Part shown: piece by piece, positions 1 through 7,832 of the stretch
How positions within the stretch are numbered: position 1 is the first letter of the stretch
How the letters are laid out: each line of letters begins with the position of its first letter
Origin: 1-14-2-50-31-20 sp965370315
Lineage (GTDB): Bacteria; Bacteroidota; Ignavibacteria; Ignavibacteriales; Melioribacteraceae
Assembly: GCA_965370315.1 (NCBI GenBank)
Contig: CBDUTO010000049.1
Coordinates: 1 to 28,190, forward strand
Length of the DNA stretch: 28,190 bases
Direction: 5' to 3'
Position numbers and translations under genes: made by a program
The notes under the pieces: generated by a model
Databases searched by the model: none
What the model saw: only the letters and a program-made list of their open reading frames with translations
What the model was told of the DNA's origin: nothing

Positions 1-558
1 ATAGTTACCACTCCAACCGCTGAAGCAACACTAGGCGATTTTAATTCGGTGTGGCCACAAGTTGTTGAAGATACTTCTGCAACAATTGAATCTAAACAAG
101 TATTTGCCAAATCGATACTTATGGTTTTAGGAAAAAATATTGCGGTAAAAGATAATCACAAGGTCGTTTTAAAAGAATCTCTTAGCTGGTCCATTTATAG
201 CATGCAACCAGATTCAATTCAACCACAATATAAATTAGAACCTATTAGTGCTGCATCGAGTATTGGTTTAAGCTCAGAGGGTTTTGATAAAATAATGAAA
301 GACTTGTTGCCTTCATCTTTGGTTATAGTTGAGAACTATTCTTTAAGTGATGAATCAAAAAAAGCTCTACCAGAAATTATGAAATTATACTTAATCCACA
401 ATCAAAGTTTCCTAACAGATTTTAAGTTTCTCGGATTCCCTTTCCACTATTGGTACACAGCACAATTCTTGCTAATACTTTTTGTAGTACTCTGTTTATA
501 CTACGCTGTTTCAATAGATAGAATGAATGATGAATACGACTTCGTTGAAGAAACTTAA
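1..558 (+). CDS. DUF4212 sodium/solute symporter small subunit, 5' end cut off
   Basis: The frame is open from base 1, so the gene starts upstream; the GTG at 49 is only the first in-window start-like codon. The last ~45 residues match the end of the DUF4212 (TIGR03647-type) small subunit of SSS-family symporters: an LGFPFHYWYTAQ motif, one transmembrane helix (about visible residues 150-171) and a short cytosolic tail with a DRMNDEYDF pattern. Family members are normally only about 80-110 residues with two helices; here 185 residues are visible and about 138 of them precede this helix. They look soluble, so they probably form an extracytoplasmic insert after a first helix lying outside the window. 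The symporter gene begins 28 bases downstream, the usual partner and order. Family call is good; the function of the insert is unknown. Confidence 0.8.
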   Translation: MVTTPTAEATLGDFNSVWPQVVEDTSATIESKQVFAKSILMVLGKNIAVKDNHKVVLKESLSWSIYSMQPDSIQPQYKLEPISAASSIGLSSEGFDKIMKDLLPSSLVIVENYSLSDESKKALPEIMKLYLIHNQSFLTDFKFLGFPFHYWYTAQFLLILFVVLCLYYAVSIDRMNDEYDFVEET

Positions 559-586
559 AAACCTGAAACTATAATTTGGAGACATT

Positions 587-2272
587 GTGAATAAATTAAA
601 TAACATTATATATACGTTACTTTTTACATTATTTTTTTCGGGCAATATTTTTGCTCAATCAGCTGATGCACTTGAAGGGGAGCTTAAGCTTGGACCTGCT
701 ATAATTCTAATAATTTTACTACTTACATTTATTTTGGTGGGTGTTTTTAATCGTGCAAAAGATACCAAAACATACTGGGCTGCTGGAAGAAAAATTTCTC
801 CCGTGGGTGCTGGAATGGCAATTGCATCTAACTGGATGAGTGCAGCATCGTTCTTAGGAATGGCTGCAGTTATGTATGGCTCTGGATATCATGGCTTATC
901 ATACGTAGTTGGATGGACCGGTGGATACGTACTCCTTTTAATTCTTATGGCTGGTCAGATTAGACGTTATGGTAAATATACTGCTGCAGATTTTATTGGT
1001 GACAGATATTACTCGCAAGGTTTAAGAGGGGTTGGTGCCGTGTTGGCGATACTTATTTCTTTTGCATATTGCGTAGGACAGTTTGCTGGCATCGGACTAA
1101 TGTTCCAATGGATTTTAGGAATCCCTTTTATTTGGGCTGTTGTTATTGGTGCATCGGTTGTTTTAACTTATACTCTTATTTCAGGTATGTTGGGTGTTAC
1201 AAAAAACATGCAGATTCAATACGTTATTATTATAATCTCTTTCATTATTCCATTATTTATTTTAACATATAAATTTGGTTATTTCGCATGGTTACCGCAA
1301 GTTGGATACGGTGCTGCTATTAGTGATATTGTTAATGGCATTGCGCCGGGAAGTGGTATTACTTCCATGGGGCACGATTTTGCCATACTACCATCCCCTG
1401 AGTTTGCTATGCCTTGGGATCCTGCAACTGGACAAACAGCCTTTCAGTGGTTGGCAATTTGCTTCTCTTTGATGATTGGAACAGCAGGTTTACCACATGT
1501 TATTCAAAGATTTTATGTTGTGCCTAGAGCAAAAGATGCTAGATGGTCAGTAGTTTGGGGTTTATTCTTTATATGTATTCTATATTGGAGTGCTCCAGTT
1601 TATTCCGCATTTGGTAAAATTCTATCCTCAAATCCTGAAGTTGGAAAGCTAACTAAAGATGCAATTGTTGTTTACACTGCACAGCTAGGTGATTTATATC
1701 CACTTGTTATTGGCTTTCTTGCAGCTGGTGCCGTTTCTGCTGCATTTTCAACTGTGTCTGGATTGCTAGTTTCTGGTGCATCTGCATTTTCGCATGATTT
1801 ATATTTCAATATAATTAATCCAAAAGCTACAGAAAAAAAACAAATGCTAATGGCTAGAGTGGGAACAATTTTAATGGCTGCTGGAGTTGCTATTATTGCA
1901 ATAATGGACTTAGGACTTATAGCCCAATTAGTTGCTGTAGCTTTCTCCCTTGCTGGATGTACAATATTCCCATTATTCCTGCTTGGCATATGGTGGAGTG
2001 GTTCAAACAGAACTGGAGCCTGGGCAGGACTTATTGCAGGTGGGTCTGTCGCTACAGTTACTTTGGTCTATTTTATAACTGGAAAATATGGTGTAACACT
2101 CCCTTATCATGATTTTATTAACTACTACTTAAATGCTTGGTATTTTGCTTGGTTAGGTGCGCCATTGGCAATAGCTGCTAATATTATTGGCTCATTGCTC
2201 TCTAAACATAAAACCCCGATAGAAATTAAAAAATTCTTGGCTGAAAAAGTGCACAATATAAAAATTGATTAA
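587..2272 (+). CDS. Sodium:solute symporter, SSS family (ActP-like acetate/carboxylate type, VC_2705-like)
   Basis: 561-residue inner-membrane Na+-coupled transporter. Residues 1-24 look like a cleavable signal peptide (FAQ/SA), as in E. coli ActP, followed by roughly a dozen hydrophobic helices. Family motifs are clear: SNWMSAASFLGM (81-92) in an early Na+-site helix and RRYGKYTAADFIGDRY (126-141). The pairing with a DUF4212 small subunit is typical of the VC_2705 (TIGR03648) subfamily. The substrate cannot be read from sequence; acetate or another short carboxylate is inferred from family and from the sensor gene downstream. The start is GTG with GGAG at 578-581, five bases upstream. It probably shares a transcript with the small subunit (28-base gap) and ends at the terminator at 2279-2306. 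Confidence 0.88.
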   Translation: MNKLNNIIYTLLFTLFFSGNIFAQSADALEGELKLGPAIILIILLLTFILVGVFNRAKDTKTYWAAGRKISPVGAGMAIASNWMSAASFLGMAAVMYGSGYHGLSYVVGWTGGYVLLLILMAGQIRRYGKYTAADFIGDRYYSQGLRGVGAVLAILISFAYCVGQFAGIGLMFQWILGIPFIWAVVIGASVVLTYTLISGMLGVTKNMQIQYVIIIISFIIPLFILTYKFGYFAWLPQVGYGAAISDIVNGIAPGSGITSMGHDFAILPSPEFAMPWDPATGQTAFQWLAICFSLMIGTAGLPHVIQRFYVVPRAKDARWSVVWGLFFICILYWSAPVYSAFGKILSSNPEVGKLTKDAIVVYTAQLGDLYPLVIGFLAAGAVSAAFSTVSGLLVSGASAFSHDLYFNIINPKATEKKQMLMARVGTILMAAGVAIIAIMDLGLIAQLVAVAFSLAGCTIFPLFLLGIWWSGSNRTGAWAGLIAGGSVATVTLVYFITGKYGVTLPYHDFINYYLNAWYFAWLGAPLAIAANIIGSLLSKHKTPIEIKKFLAEKVHNIKID

Positions 2273-2278
2273 AACCTT

Positions 2279-2306
2279 AAACCCCCGCAAAGTCGGGGGT
2301 TTTTTA
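2279..2306 (+). terminator. Rho-independent terminator after the symporter
   Basis: Stem ACCCCCG (2281-2287) pairs with CGGGGGT (2294-2300) around a six-base CAAAGT loop. Flanking A and T bases extend the stem and a run of six T follows. It lies seven bases past the symporter stop and separates the transporter transcript from the sensor gene at 2392. Confidence 0.93.
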
Positions 2307-2391
2307 TCTCTACATCGAGAGAACACAGAAATTTTATAATAGTATTTGTTTTTGTGATTTCTTATTATTTGAAATAATATTCGGTTCATAA

Positions 2392-5301
2392 ATGAGTAAC
2401 AAGATTATTAATAGAGAATTTGTTTTTAAAATAGTACTCCCCACACTATTGGTTTTCTCCATATTTACAACTTTGATATTTGCGGTTATAATTCCATCAA
2501 TCAAAAATTATATGCTTGATGATAAACGTGAGATGATTCGTGAATTAACAAATTCTGCATGGAGTGTACTTGTTGAATTTGAAAAAGAAGTTTCCGATAG
2601 TATTCTTACACTTGCTGATGCTCAAACAGAAGCAGTGATGCGAATTGAAAATATGCACTATGGTAATAAACGAAAAGATTATTTCTGGATTACCGACATG
2701 CATCCAAACATGATAATGCATCCATATCGAAAGGATTTGAACAACACCGATATTTCTGATTACAAAGATCCCACAGGAAAAAAATTATTTGTAGAATCAA
2801 TAAAAGTAGTTGAATTAAATGGTGAAGGCTTTGTCGATTATATGTGGCAATGGAAAGATGATTCAACAAAGATTGTTCCAAAATTATCCTTCGTAAAAGG
2901 ATTTAAAAAGTGGGGATGGATTATTGGTACTGGTATTTATATTGAAGATGTTAATGATGAAATATCAAATCTAACAAGTAACTTATTCTACATTTCATTT
3001 AGCATTTTGATGGTGCTCGGATTAATTCTCTTTTTTATTAGCAAGCAAAGTTTATTAATTGAAAATAAACGACTTGATGCTGAAATAGGATTAAGAGAAT
3101 CGGAAGCCAAGTATAAAGCTCTTGTTGAAGCCTCAACAGATGGTTTGGTAATGATGCTCGATGGATATTATATCTACTCCAATTATGCTCTTTTAATATT
3201 GTTGGGTTATGAAGAAAATCTTTCTGTAGAGGAATTAAATAATATTTTATGTAATAGCGACAAAACCTCAGGCACTGAGTATTTCAAAAAGTTAACTTTG
3301 GGTAATCAGCCGCAAGAACAATATCCAGCTCAATTAAAAAAAATGGATGGCAGTATTATAGATGTAATTCTTTATACATCGGAAATTGCTGTTGGAAATA
3401 AAATTGGATATACCATTATTATTAAAGATGTAAGTACTCATAAACTGGTTGAAGAAGAATTAGATTTAAACAAAGAAAAATATTTGGCTTTAACAAATAG
3501 TATAGAAACTGGTGTATTCAGATTAACATGGACTTCTAACGGAAAAATAATTGAAGCAAATTCTTCTGCTATTAGCATACTTGGATATCAAAGATTTGAA
3601 GAACTTAAAACATTAAGTTTGTTAGACCTTTTTCATAGCAGTTCTGATAAAAATAGTTTTACAAAAAAACTTATTGATAATGGAAGTATTAAAAACTCTA
3701 TCATTCAAATAAAAACAAAAGATGGCTCAACCTCAATGGTTTCCATTTCTGCAGTATTAATAAAAGGCTCAAATGATGAGCCACAATATATTGATGGAAC
3801 AATAGATGATATTTCGGATAAAATTAAATTGGACGAGGAACGAGAAAATTTAATTGTAGAACTTCAAACATCGCTTCGTTTTCTTAATCAACCAATTGGT
3901 CATTTTTTAAAACACCTTGTTACTTGTAATATGCACATGTCAATTTACAAAGTTGCAAAATTAATGACTAAAGAGAAGTACAGTGCTGCACTTGTAAAAA
4001 CTGATACCGATGAATTTATTGGAATAATTACCGACCGTGATATTAGAGAACGAGTTGTATCTGAAAACCATAATTTGGAAGAACCTATTTTTGAAGTAAT
4101 GAGTTCGCCTTTAAAAACCATCTCATCAGATTCCTTAGTGTTTGAAGCTTTCTTGATGATGAACGAAAATAGAACTCGCCATTTAGCTGTTAAGAATCAG
4201 GATAATAATATTATTGGAATTATTAGTAGCGAGGAACTTTTAACCGTACAAAGGCATTCCACAACTTATTTAAGACGAGAGATTGAAAATGCTGAATCTG
4301 TTGATGAATTAATTTCTGCACATAATAAACTTCCAAGACTTGTAAAAGTTTTAATAGATAGTGGTGCAAAAAGTATAATTATATCTCAGATCATAACCTC
4401 AATATTTGAAGCAATTACAAATAAACTTATTTCCTTTGCTATTGCTGAACTTGGTGAGCCTCCTGTGAAGTTTACTTTTATTGCTCTTGGTAGTGTTGGA
4501 AGAAAAGAACAAACATTAACCTCCGATCAGGATAATGGAATCATTTATGAAGATGTACCAATTGAATTAGAAAAATATGTGCATAGCTATTTTCATAATT
4601 TAGCAATTATGGTATGCGATTGGTTAAATGATTGTGGCTATGTTTATTGCCCTGGTGAGGCAATGGCAAAAAATCCTAAATGGTGCCAACCTATTTCTAA
4701 ATGGAAAGAATATTTTCATACTTGGATTACAAATTCAGACCAACAAGATTTAATTGACTTAAGTATATTTTTCGATTTCAGATCTATATATGGTAACAGT
4801 GAATTAACTAATCAACTTCAAAAACATGTATTAAAAACAGCAGATGGACAGGCTGGCTTCTTCCAACACCTTGCTCAAAATAGTTTGGTTCATAAACCAC
4901 CTGTAGGATTATTAGGAAATATTGTTGTTGAATCGAAAGGTAAACATCAAAAAGAATTTGATATAAAATCTGCAATAATGCCAATTAGTGATTTTGCCAG
5001 AATATATGCACTAAAAAATAAAGTAGGTAATTCAAATAGTCTTGCAAGGCTAGAAGGTTTGATGAAAAAAGGAGTAATAAATAAAACCACTTACGAAGAA
5101 TTGAAACAAGCCTACAATTATTTAATGCAATTAAGATTCAAACATCAGTCCGAGCAGATAATGCATAATAGTTTGGCAGATAATTATGTAAATCCAAATA
5201 ACCTGACACAAATTGATCAAAAAACGCTTAAAAATATTTTCTCGCAGATTTTAAGTATTCAGAAAAAATTGAGCTACGATTTTACTGGTGAAGCAATTTA
5301 A
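2392..5301 (+). CDS. Membrane sensor: sCache_2, two PAS, CBS pair, DUF294 nucleotidyltransferase
   Basis: 969 residues. An N-terminal helix (about 13-35) and a second (about 198-217) flank an extracytoplasmic sCache_2 domain with its signature pieces: DYFWITD (96-102), MHPYRKDLN (109-117), GEGFVDYMW (144-152) and GWIIGTGIYIEDV (175-187). Inside the cell follow PAS domains at about 238-348 and 362-478, two CBS motifs (about 513-622) and a DUF294 nucleotidyltransferase with GSVGRKEQTLTSDQDN at 700-715, where D712 and D714 are the likely metal ligands, then the DUF294 C-terminal domain (about 815-965). CBS-DUF294 proteins, usually with a cNMP-binding domain, are recurrent neighbours of SSS/DUF4212 symporters, so a role in controlling transport is likely. 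There is no kinase or cyclase domain; the output should be nucleotidyl transfer to an unknown target. No clear Shine-Dalgarno precedes the ATG. Confidence 0.88.
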   Translation: MSNKIINREFVFKIVLPTLLVFSIFTTLIFAVIIPSIKNYMLDDKREMIRELTNSAWSVLVEFEKEVSDSILTLADAQTEAVMRIENMHYGNKRKDYFWITDMHPNMIMHPYRKDLNNTDISDYKDPTGKKLFVESIKVVELNGEGFVDYMWQWKDDSTKIVPKLSFVKGFKKWGWIIGTGIYIEDVNDEISNLTSNLFYISFSILMVLGLILFFISKQSLLIENKRLDAEIGLRESEAKYKALVEASTDGLVMMLDGYYIYSNYALLILLGYEENLSVEELNNILCNSDKTSGTEYFKKLTLGNQPQEQYPAQLKKMDGSIIDVILYTSEIAVGNKIGYTIIIKDVSTHKLVEEELDLNKEKYLALTNSIETGVFRLTWTSNGKIIEANSSAISILGYQRFEELKTLSLLDLFHSSSDKNSFTKKLIDNGSIKNSIIQIKTKDGSTSMVSISAVLIKGSNDEPQYIDGTIDDISDKIKLDEERENLIVELQTSLRFLNQPIGHFLKHLVTCNMHMSIYKVAKLMTKEKYSAALVKTDTDEFIGIITDRDIRERVVSENHNLEEPIFEVMSSPLKTISSDSLVFEAFLMMNENRTRHLAVKNQDNNIIGIISSEELLTVQRHSTTYLRREIENAESVDELISAHNKLPRLVKVLIDSGAKSIIISQIITSIFEAITNKLISFAIAELGEPPVKFTFIALGSVGRKEQTLTSDQDNGIIYEDVPIELEKYVHSYFHNLAIMVCDWLNDCGYVYCPGEAMAKNPKWCQPISKWKEYFHTWITNSDQQDLIDLSIFFDFRSIYGNSELTNQLQKHVLKTADGQAGFFQHLAQNSLVHKPPVGLLGNIVVESKGKHQKEFDIKSAIMPISDFARIYALKNKVGNSNSLARLEGLMKKGVINKTTYEELKQAYNYLMQLRFKHQSEQIMHNSLADNYVNPNNLTQIDQKTLKNIFSQILSIQKKLSYDFTGEAI

Positions 5302-5356
5302 GTAAGTTTAATTCTTTGTTAGATTATTAGAAACCTTTAAGTAACTATCTAAACTT

Positions 5357-5430
5357 GTCATTCCCGAAATTATTTATCGGGAATCTGCTCAAACATTAAA
5401 AGATTCCGGCTTAAATATTACCGGAATGAC
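5357..5430. repeat. Modular palindromic (REP-like) element
   Basis: GTCATTCC at 5357-5364 is the reverse complement of GGAATGAC at 5423-5430. Two smaller hairpins sit inside: ATTCCCGA (5360-5367) with TCGGGAAT (5377-5384), and ATTCCGG (5403-5409) with CCGGAAT (5421-5427). GGAATCT (5380-5386) also pairs with AGATTCC (5401-5407). It can therefore fold as one long hairpin or as two side by side. It lies between convergent genes and could act as a bidirectional terminator, but it has no T-run. Similar GTCATTCC palindromes recur in many genomes. Confidence 0.7.
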
Positions 5431-5446
5431 TGAGTCTAAAAGTTAT

Positions 5447-6277
5447 TCAAAGGATTTTCTTTTCAAAATAATTCTCAAATAACATTGCAGCTTTATGAGC
5501 CTCTATATTTCTGCACTCACTAATGATGGGTCCTTCGTATTTAATTTTTGTTAATTTATCTGCTAAATCATCCCATGGAATATTACCCTCTCCAATTGGT
5601 AAATGTTCATCATTTGTCCCGTTATTATCATGATAATGAACACAACTTAACTTATCCTGGAAATTATCTATGTAATCCGAAATCCCTTCTCCCATATTTG
5701 CATGACCTGTATCGAGGCAAAATTTTAAATATTCAGAATCTAACTGTGAGAAAATATATTGAAAATCTTCAATGTTATCGCCTAAAAGAAAAAACTCTGA
5801 TCCTTTTGGAATGGGAACAACATTCTCAATTGCAATTACAACATTTTTATCCTCACAAACCTTTAATACTTCTCTCATACTTTTAATAAATCTTTTCAGA
5901 GCTTTTTTTCTCATCCACTGTTCAACTGGGAACCAGTAAAAGGCTCCAGTATGAAGTGTTATATGTGTAACATTTAATTCTGAAGCAATGCCAATACATT
6001 TAAACAAAAATTTAATATGAGATTTTCTAAGAGGGAATAACATTTCAGAAATGTTTGTAAAATATGGGATGTGAAAACTGAGTCCAATATCATATTCTTT
6101 TGAAAGAGTGTTTAATTTAGTAACTCTATCTTTATTAAATGTATCTATTGATAATTTATTATCTGAAAGATTAATCTCGATATGTTGTAAGCCTTGCTGG
6201 GCTACATATTCAAATTGATTTTCTAAATGAATATTGTAAACATTAAATCCATATTTTCTTTTGAATTTATTGGTCAT
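5447..6277 (-). CDS. Sugar phosphate isomerase/epimerase-like TIM barrel (xylose isomerase-like, AP endonuclease 2 family)
   Basis: 276 residues, normal length for the family. Metal and active-site positions expected for this barrel are present: H69 (SFHIPY), H109 (LHTG), E151 in AIEN, D189 and H192 in CLDTGHANMGE, H214 and H216 in VHYHDNNG, the HLPIGEGNIPW stretch (225-235) with E230, and E254 near the end. These residues normally hold one or two divalent metals. The family covers sugar and inositol isomerases, epimerases and endonuclease IV relatives; the HLPIGEGNIPW stretch fits the sugar isomerase/epimerase branch rather than DNA repair. The substrate is unknown. It stands alone on the minus strand between plus-strand genes, so context does not help. 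There is no signal peptide; it should be cytosolic. Confidence 0.82.
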   Translation of the reverse strand: MTNKFKRKYGFNVYNIHLENQFEYVAQQGLQHIEINLSDNKLSIDTFNKDRVTKLNTLSKEYDIGLSFHIPYFTNISEMLFPLRKSHIKFLFKCIGIASELNVTHITLHTGAFYWFPVEQWMRKKALKRFIKSMREVLKVCEDKNVVIAIENVVPIPKGSEFFLLGDNIEDFQYIFSQLDSEYLKFCLDTGHANMGEGISDYIDNFQDKLSCVHYHDNNGTNDEHLPIGEGNIPWDDLADKLTKIKYEGPIISECRNIEAHKAAMLFENYFEKKIL

Positions 6278-6587
6278 TGTTTTTGCAGCAATAGTACAAT
6301 CAAAATAAGTTGGAGTTTAGAGATTTAGCAGATTCTATTTCCAATATGGTTCTGAATAGAAAACACATTTCATTAAATTAGTGAATTACTGATGAAAGCT
6401 AAAGGGTTTTTATATTTATTTTTGTGACTCTATATTTATTTTTGTGACTCTATATTTATTATAAATAAGTAATCTGGGCTACTCATATTATATGCTTTGC
6501 ATTACTGAATTTAAAAATCACTGTTGTTTAGGATTCAATAAAACAATAAATTTTACATTACAATTTTAATAACTGAATGGAAATAGA
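6278..6587. other. 310-base intergenic region between divergent genes
   Basis: Very AT-rich spacer between the isomerase-like gene (minus) and the TPR gene (plus), so it should hold promoters for both. The only distinct structure I see is the 20-base tandem repeat at 6411-6460. No open frame of convincing quality and no tRNA-like fold. Confidence 0.6.
6411..6460. repeat. 2.5 copies of a 20-base tandem repeat
   Basis: The unit TATATTTATTTTTGTGACTC occurs at 6411-6430 and, identically, at 6431-6450; its first ten bases follow again at 6451-6460. Each full unit holds TATTTTTG (6417-6424, 6437-6444), which fits the Bacteroidota -7 consensus TAnnTTTG, but I see no -33 TTG element at the expected spacing, so promoter function is only a possibility. 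The repeat lies about 130 bases upstream of the TPR gene start. Confidence 0.85.
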
Positions 6588-7199
6588 ATGAAATTTAAAC
6601 CCCTATATATGTATGGAATTATATTTGTAATAATCATTGCAGCAATAATACTTACTGGCTCAAATGATAAAAATGATTTGACTACGACACCTAATCCAAA
6701 AGGTGAAATGGAGATGCCAAAAGATGCAGTTCACCAAGGGATGGATGGAGTGACTATTGATGGACCATCCAAAAACAATGTTCGTGAAGATTTTTGGACA
6801 AAATTAGAAAATTCTAAGATTGAATTAGAGAAAAATCCTAACGACACACTTGCAATGAAAAACTATGCTCAAATGTTAGGAATGTCTCATCAAACAGAAG
6901 AAGCAATTGCTTTGTACGAAAAAATTCTTGCAATAGATCCTAATAGAGTAGATATTCTTTTAGCTGAAGGATCAGCTTATTATAATACTCAAAATTTTCA
7001 AATGGCTGAAGATGTGTCAAAAAAAATAATAGCAATAGATGATTCAAATCTTGAAGCTAAATATAATCTTGGTGTAATTGCTGCATCTCAAGGTAAAGAC
7101 GAGTATGCTATTAAAATTTGGAAAGAGTTAGCAAAAAAGTATCCAAATGATAAAGTTGGTAAATTAGCTTCAAAGTCTTTAGTTCAGATTAAACAATAG
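6588..7199 (+). CDS. Membrane-anchored TPR protein
   Basis: 203 residues. One N-terminal transmembrane helix (about 8-24, no lipobox) is followed by a low-complexity linker and then about three TPR units (about 85-195) with typical pieces such as EEAIALYEKILAIDPN and EAKYNLGVIAASQGK. The layout, a short anchor, a linker and a soluble TPR domain, resembles the TPR parts of NrfG/CcmH-type cytochrome c maturation proteins, but no cytochrome biogenesis genes are nearby, so it is best read as a generic protein-interaction module on the membrane surface. It begins at ATG with a weak GGAAATAG upstream. The DUF1801 gene starts 13 bases after its stop, so the two are probably co-transcribed. Confidence 0.78.
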   Translation: MKFKPLYMYGIIFVIIIAAIILTGSNDKNDLTTTPNPKGEMEMPKDAVHQGMDGVTIDGPSKNNVREDFWTKLENSKIELEKNPNDTLAMKNYAQMLGMSHQTEEAIALYEKILAIDPNRVDILLAEGSAYYNTQNFQMAEDVSKKIIAIDDSNLEAKYNLGVIAASQGKDEYAIKIWKELAKKYPNDKVGKLASKSLVQIKQ

Positions 7200-7212
7200 T
7201 AAAAAGAACAGA

Positions 7213-7641
7213 ATGAAGGTTTTGAAAACTGATATTGGAAATAAACTAGTAGGTAAAGTATTTGATAGTTATCCTGAGAATTTTCGTTCAAAATTATTAT
7301 TTCTTCGAGATTTGATTTTAGAAGTAGTAAGTGAAAACGAAGAAATGGTTTGCCTTGAGACTATCAAATGGGGTGAACCTGCTTACGTTGTAAAAAATGG
7401 AAGTACAATAAGAATTGCTTGGAATTCAAAAAAACCAAATCAATTTGCAATCTATTTTAGTTGCCAGACAAATCTCGTGGAAACATTTAGAACTGTATAT
7501 GGTGAGTTGTTTAATTTTGAAGGGACGAGAGCAATAGTTTTTTACGAGAAAGATCAACTTCCAATAGTTGAATTAAAACAATGTATTTTGGCTGCATTGA
7601 CATATCATAGTCGAAAACATAAACCTTTTCTTGGAATATAA
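7213..7641 (+). CDS. DUF1801 domain protein (YdhG-like)
   Basis: 142 residues, the usual size of a single DUF1801 domain. Family marks are easy to see: an N-terminal helix pair containing LRDLILEV, then IKWGEPAYVV, GSTIRIAWNSKKP, FAIYFSCQTNLVETFR and FEGTRAIVFYEK, ending in a C-terminal helix. Most DUF1801 proteins have no established biochemical role; B. subtilis YdhG is an uncharacterised relative, and related YdeI proteins have been linked to antimicrobial peptide resistance. No catalytic residues can be named. It follows the TPR gene at 13 bases, so probably lies in the same transcript. Cytosolic, with no signal peptide. Confidence 0.82.
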   Translation: MKVLKTDIGNKLVGKVFDSYPENFRSKLLFLRDLILEVVSENEEMVCLETIKWGEPAYVVKNGSTIRIAWNSKKPNQFAIYFSCQTNLVETFRTVYGELFNFEGTRAIVFYEKDQLPIVELKQCILAALTYHSRKHKPFLGI

Positions 7642-7789
7642 CTACGTCACATCACGGAATTAAAGATAGCGAATCTATGTTTCCTGTTTATTTTGACAAG
7701 TTTGGGGATTGTTTTTTTTTGAAGAGTGGTGGAACTTTTATCTAAAAGTAATTTTACTTTGGATGGTTATGGCGTAGATGTTATTTGAA

Positions 7790-7822
7790 ATGAAGTGGAT
7801 ACAAATTTTGTATCCACTTCAT
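7790..7822. terminator. 33-base near-perfect palindrome, likely terminator hairpin
   Basis: ATGAAGTGGATACAAA (7790-7805) is the exact reverse complement of 7807-7822, with a single T between them. It lies just beyond the stop of the minus-strand 599-residue gene and is followed on its upstream side by another palindrome, CAATATATTG (7823-7832). Neither strand has a strong T-run, so termination is probable rather than certain. It also separates that gene from the plus-strand DUF1801 gene. Confidence 0.6.
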
Positions 7823-7832
7823 CAATATATTG

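Noticed and set aside
1672..1989. 105-codon minus-strand open frame inside the symporter gene
   Set aside because: Composition and position show it is the opposite-strand shadow of a clear coding gene; the same holds for the other open frames buried within annotated genes.
6411..6460. CRISPR array
   Set aside because: The repeats are directly adjacent with no spacers and there are no cas genes; it is a simple tandem repeat.
7642..7789. Remnant pseudogene downstream of the DUF1801 gene
   Set aside because: No frame of useful length and no recognisable protein fragment.
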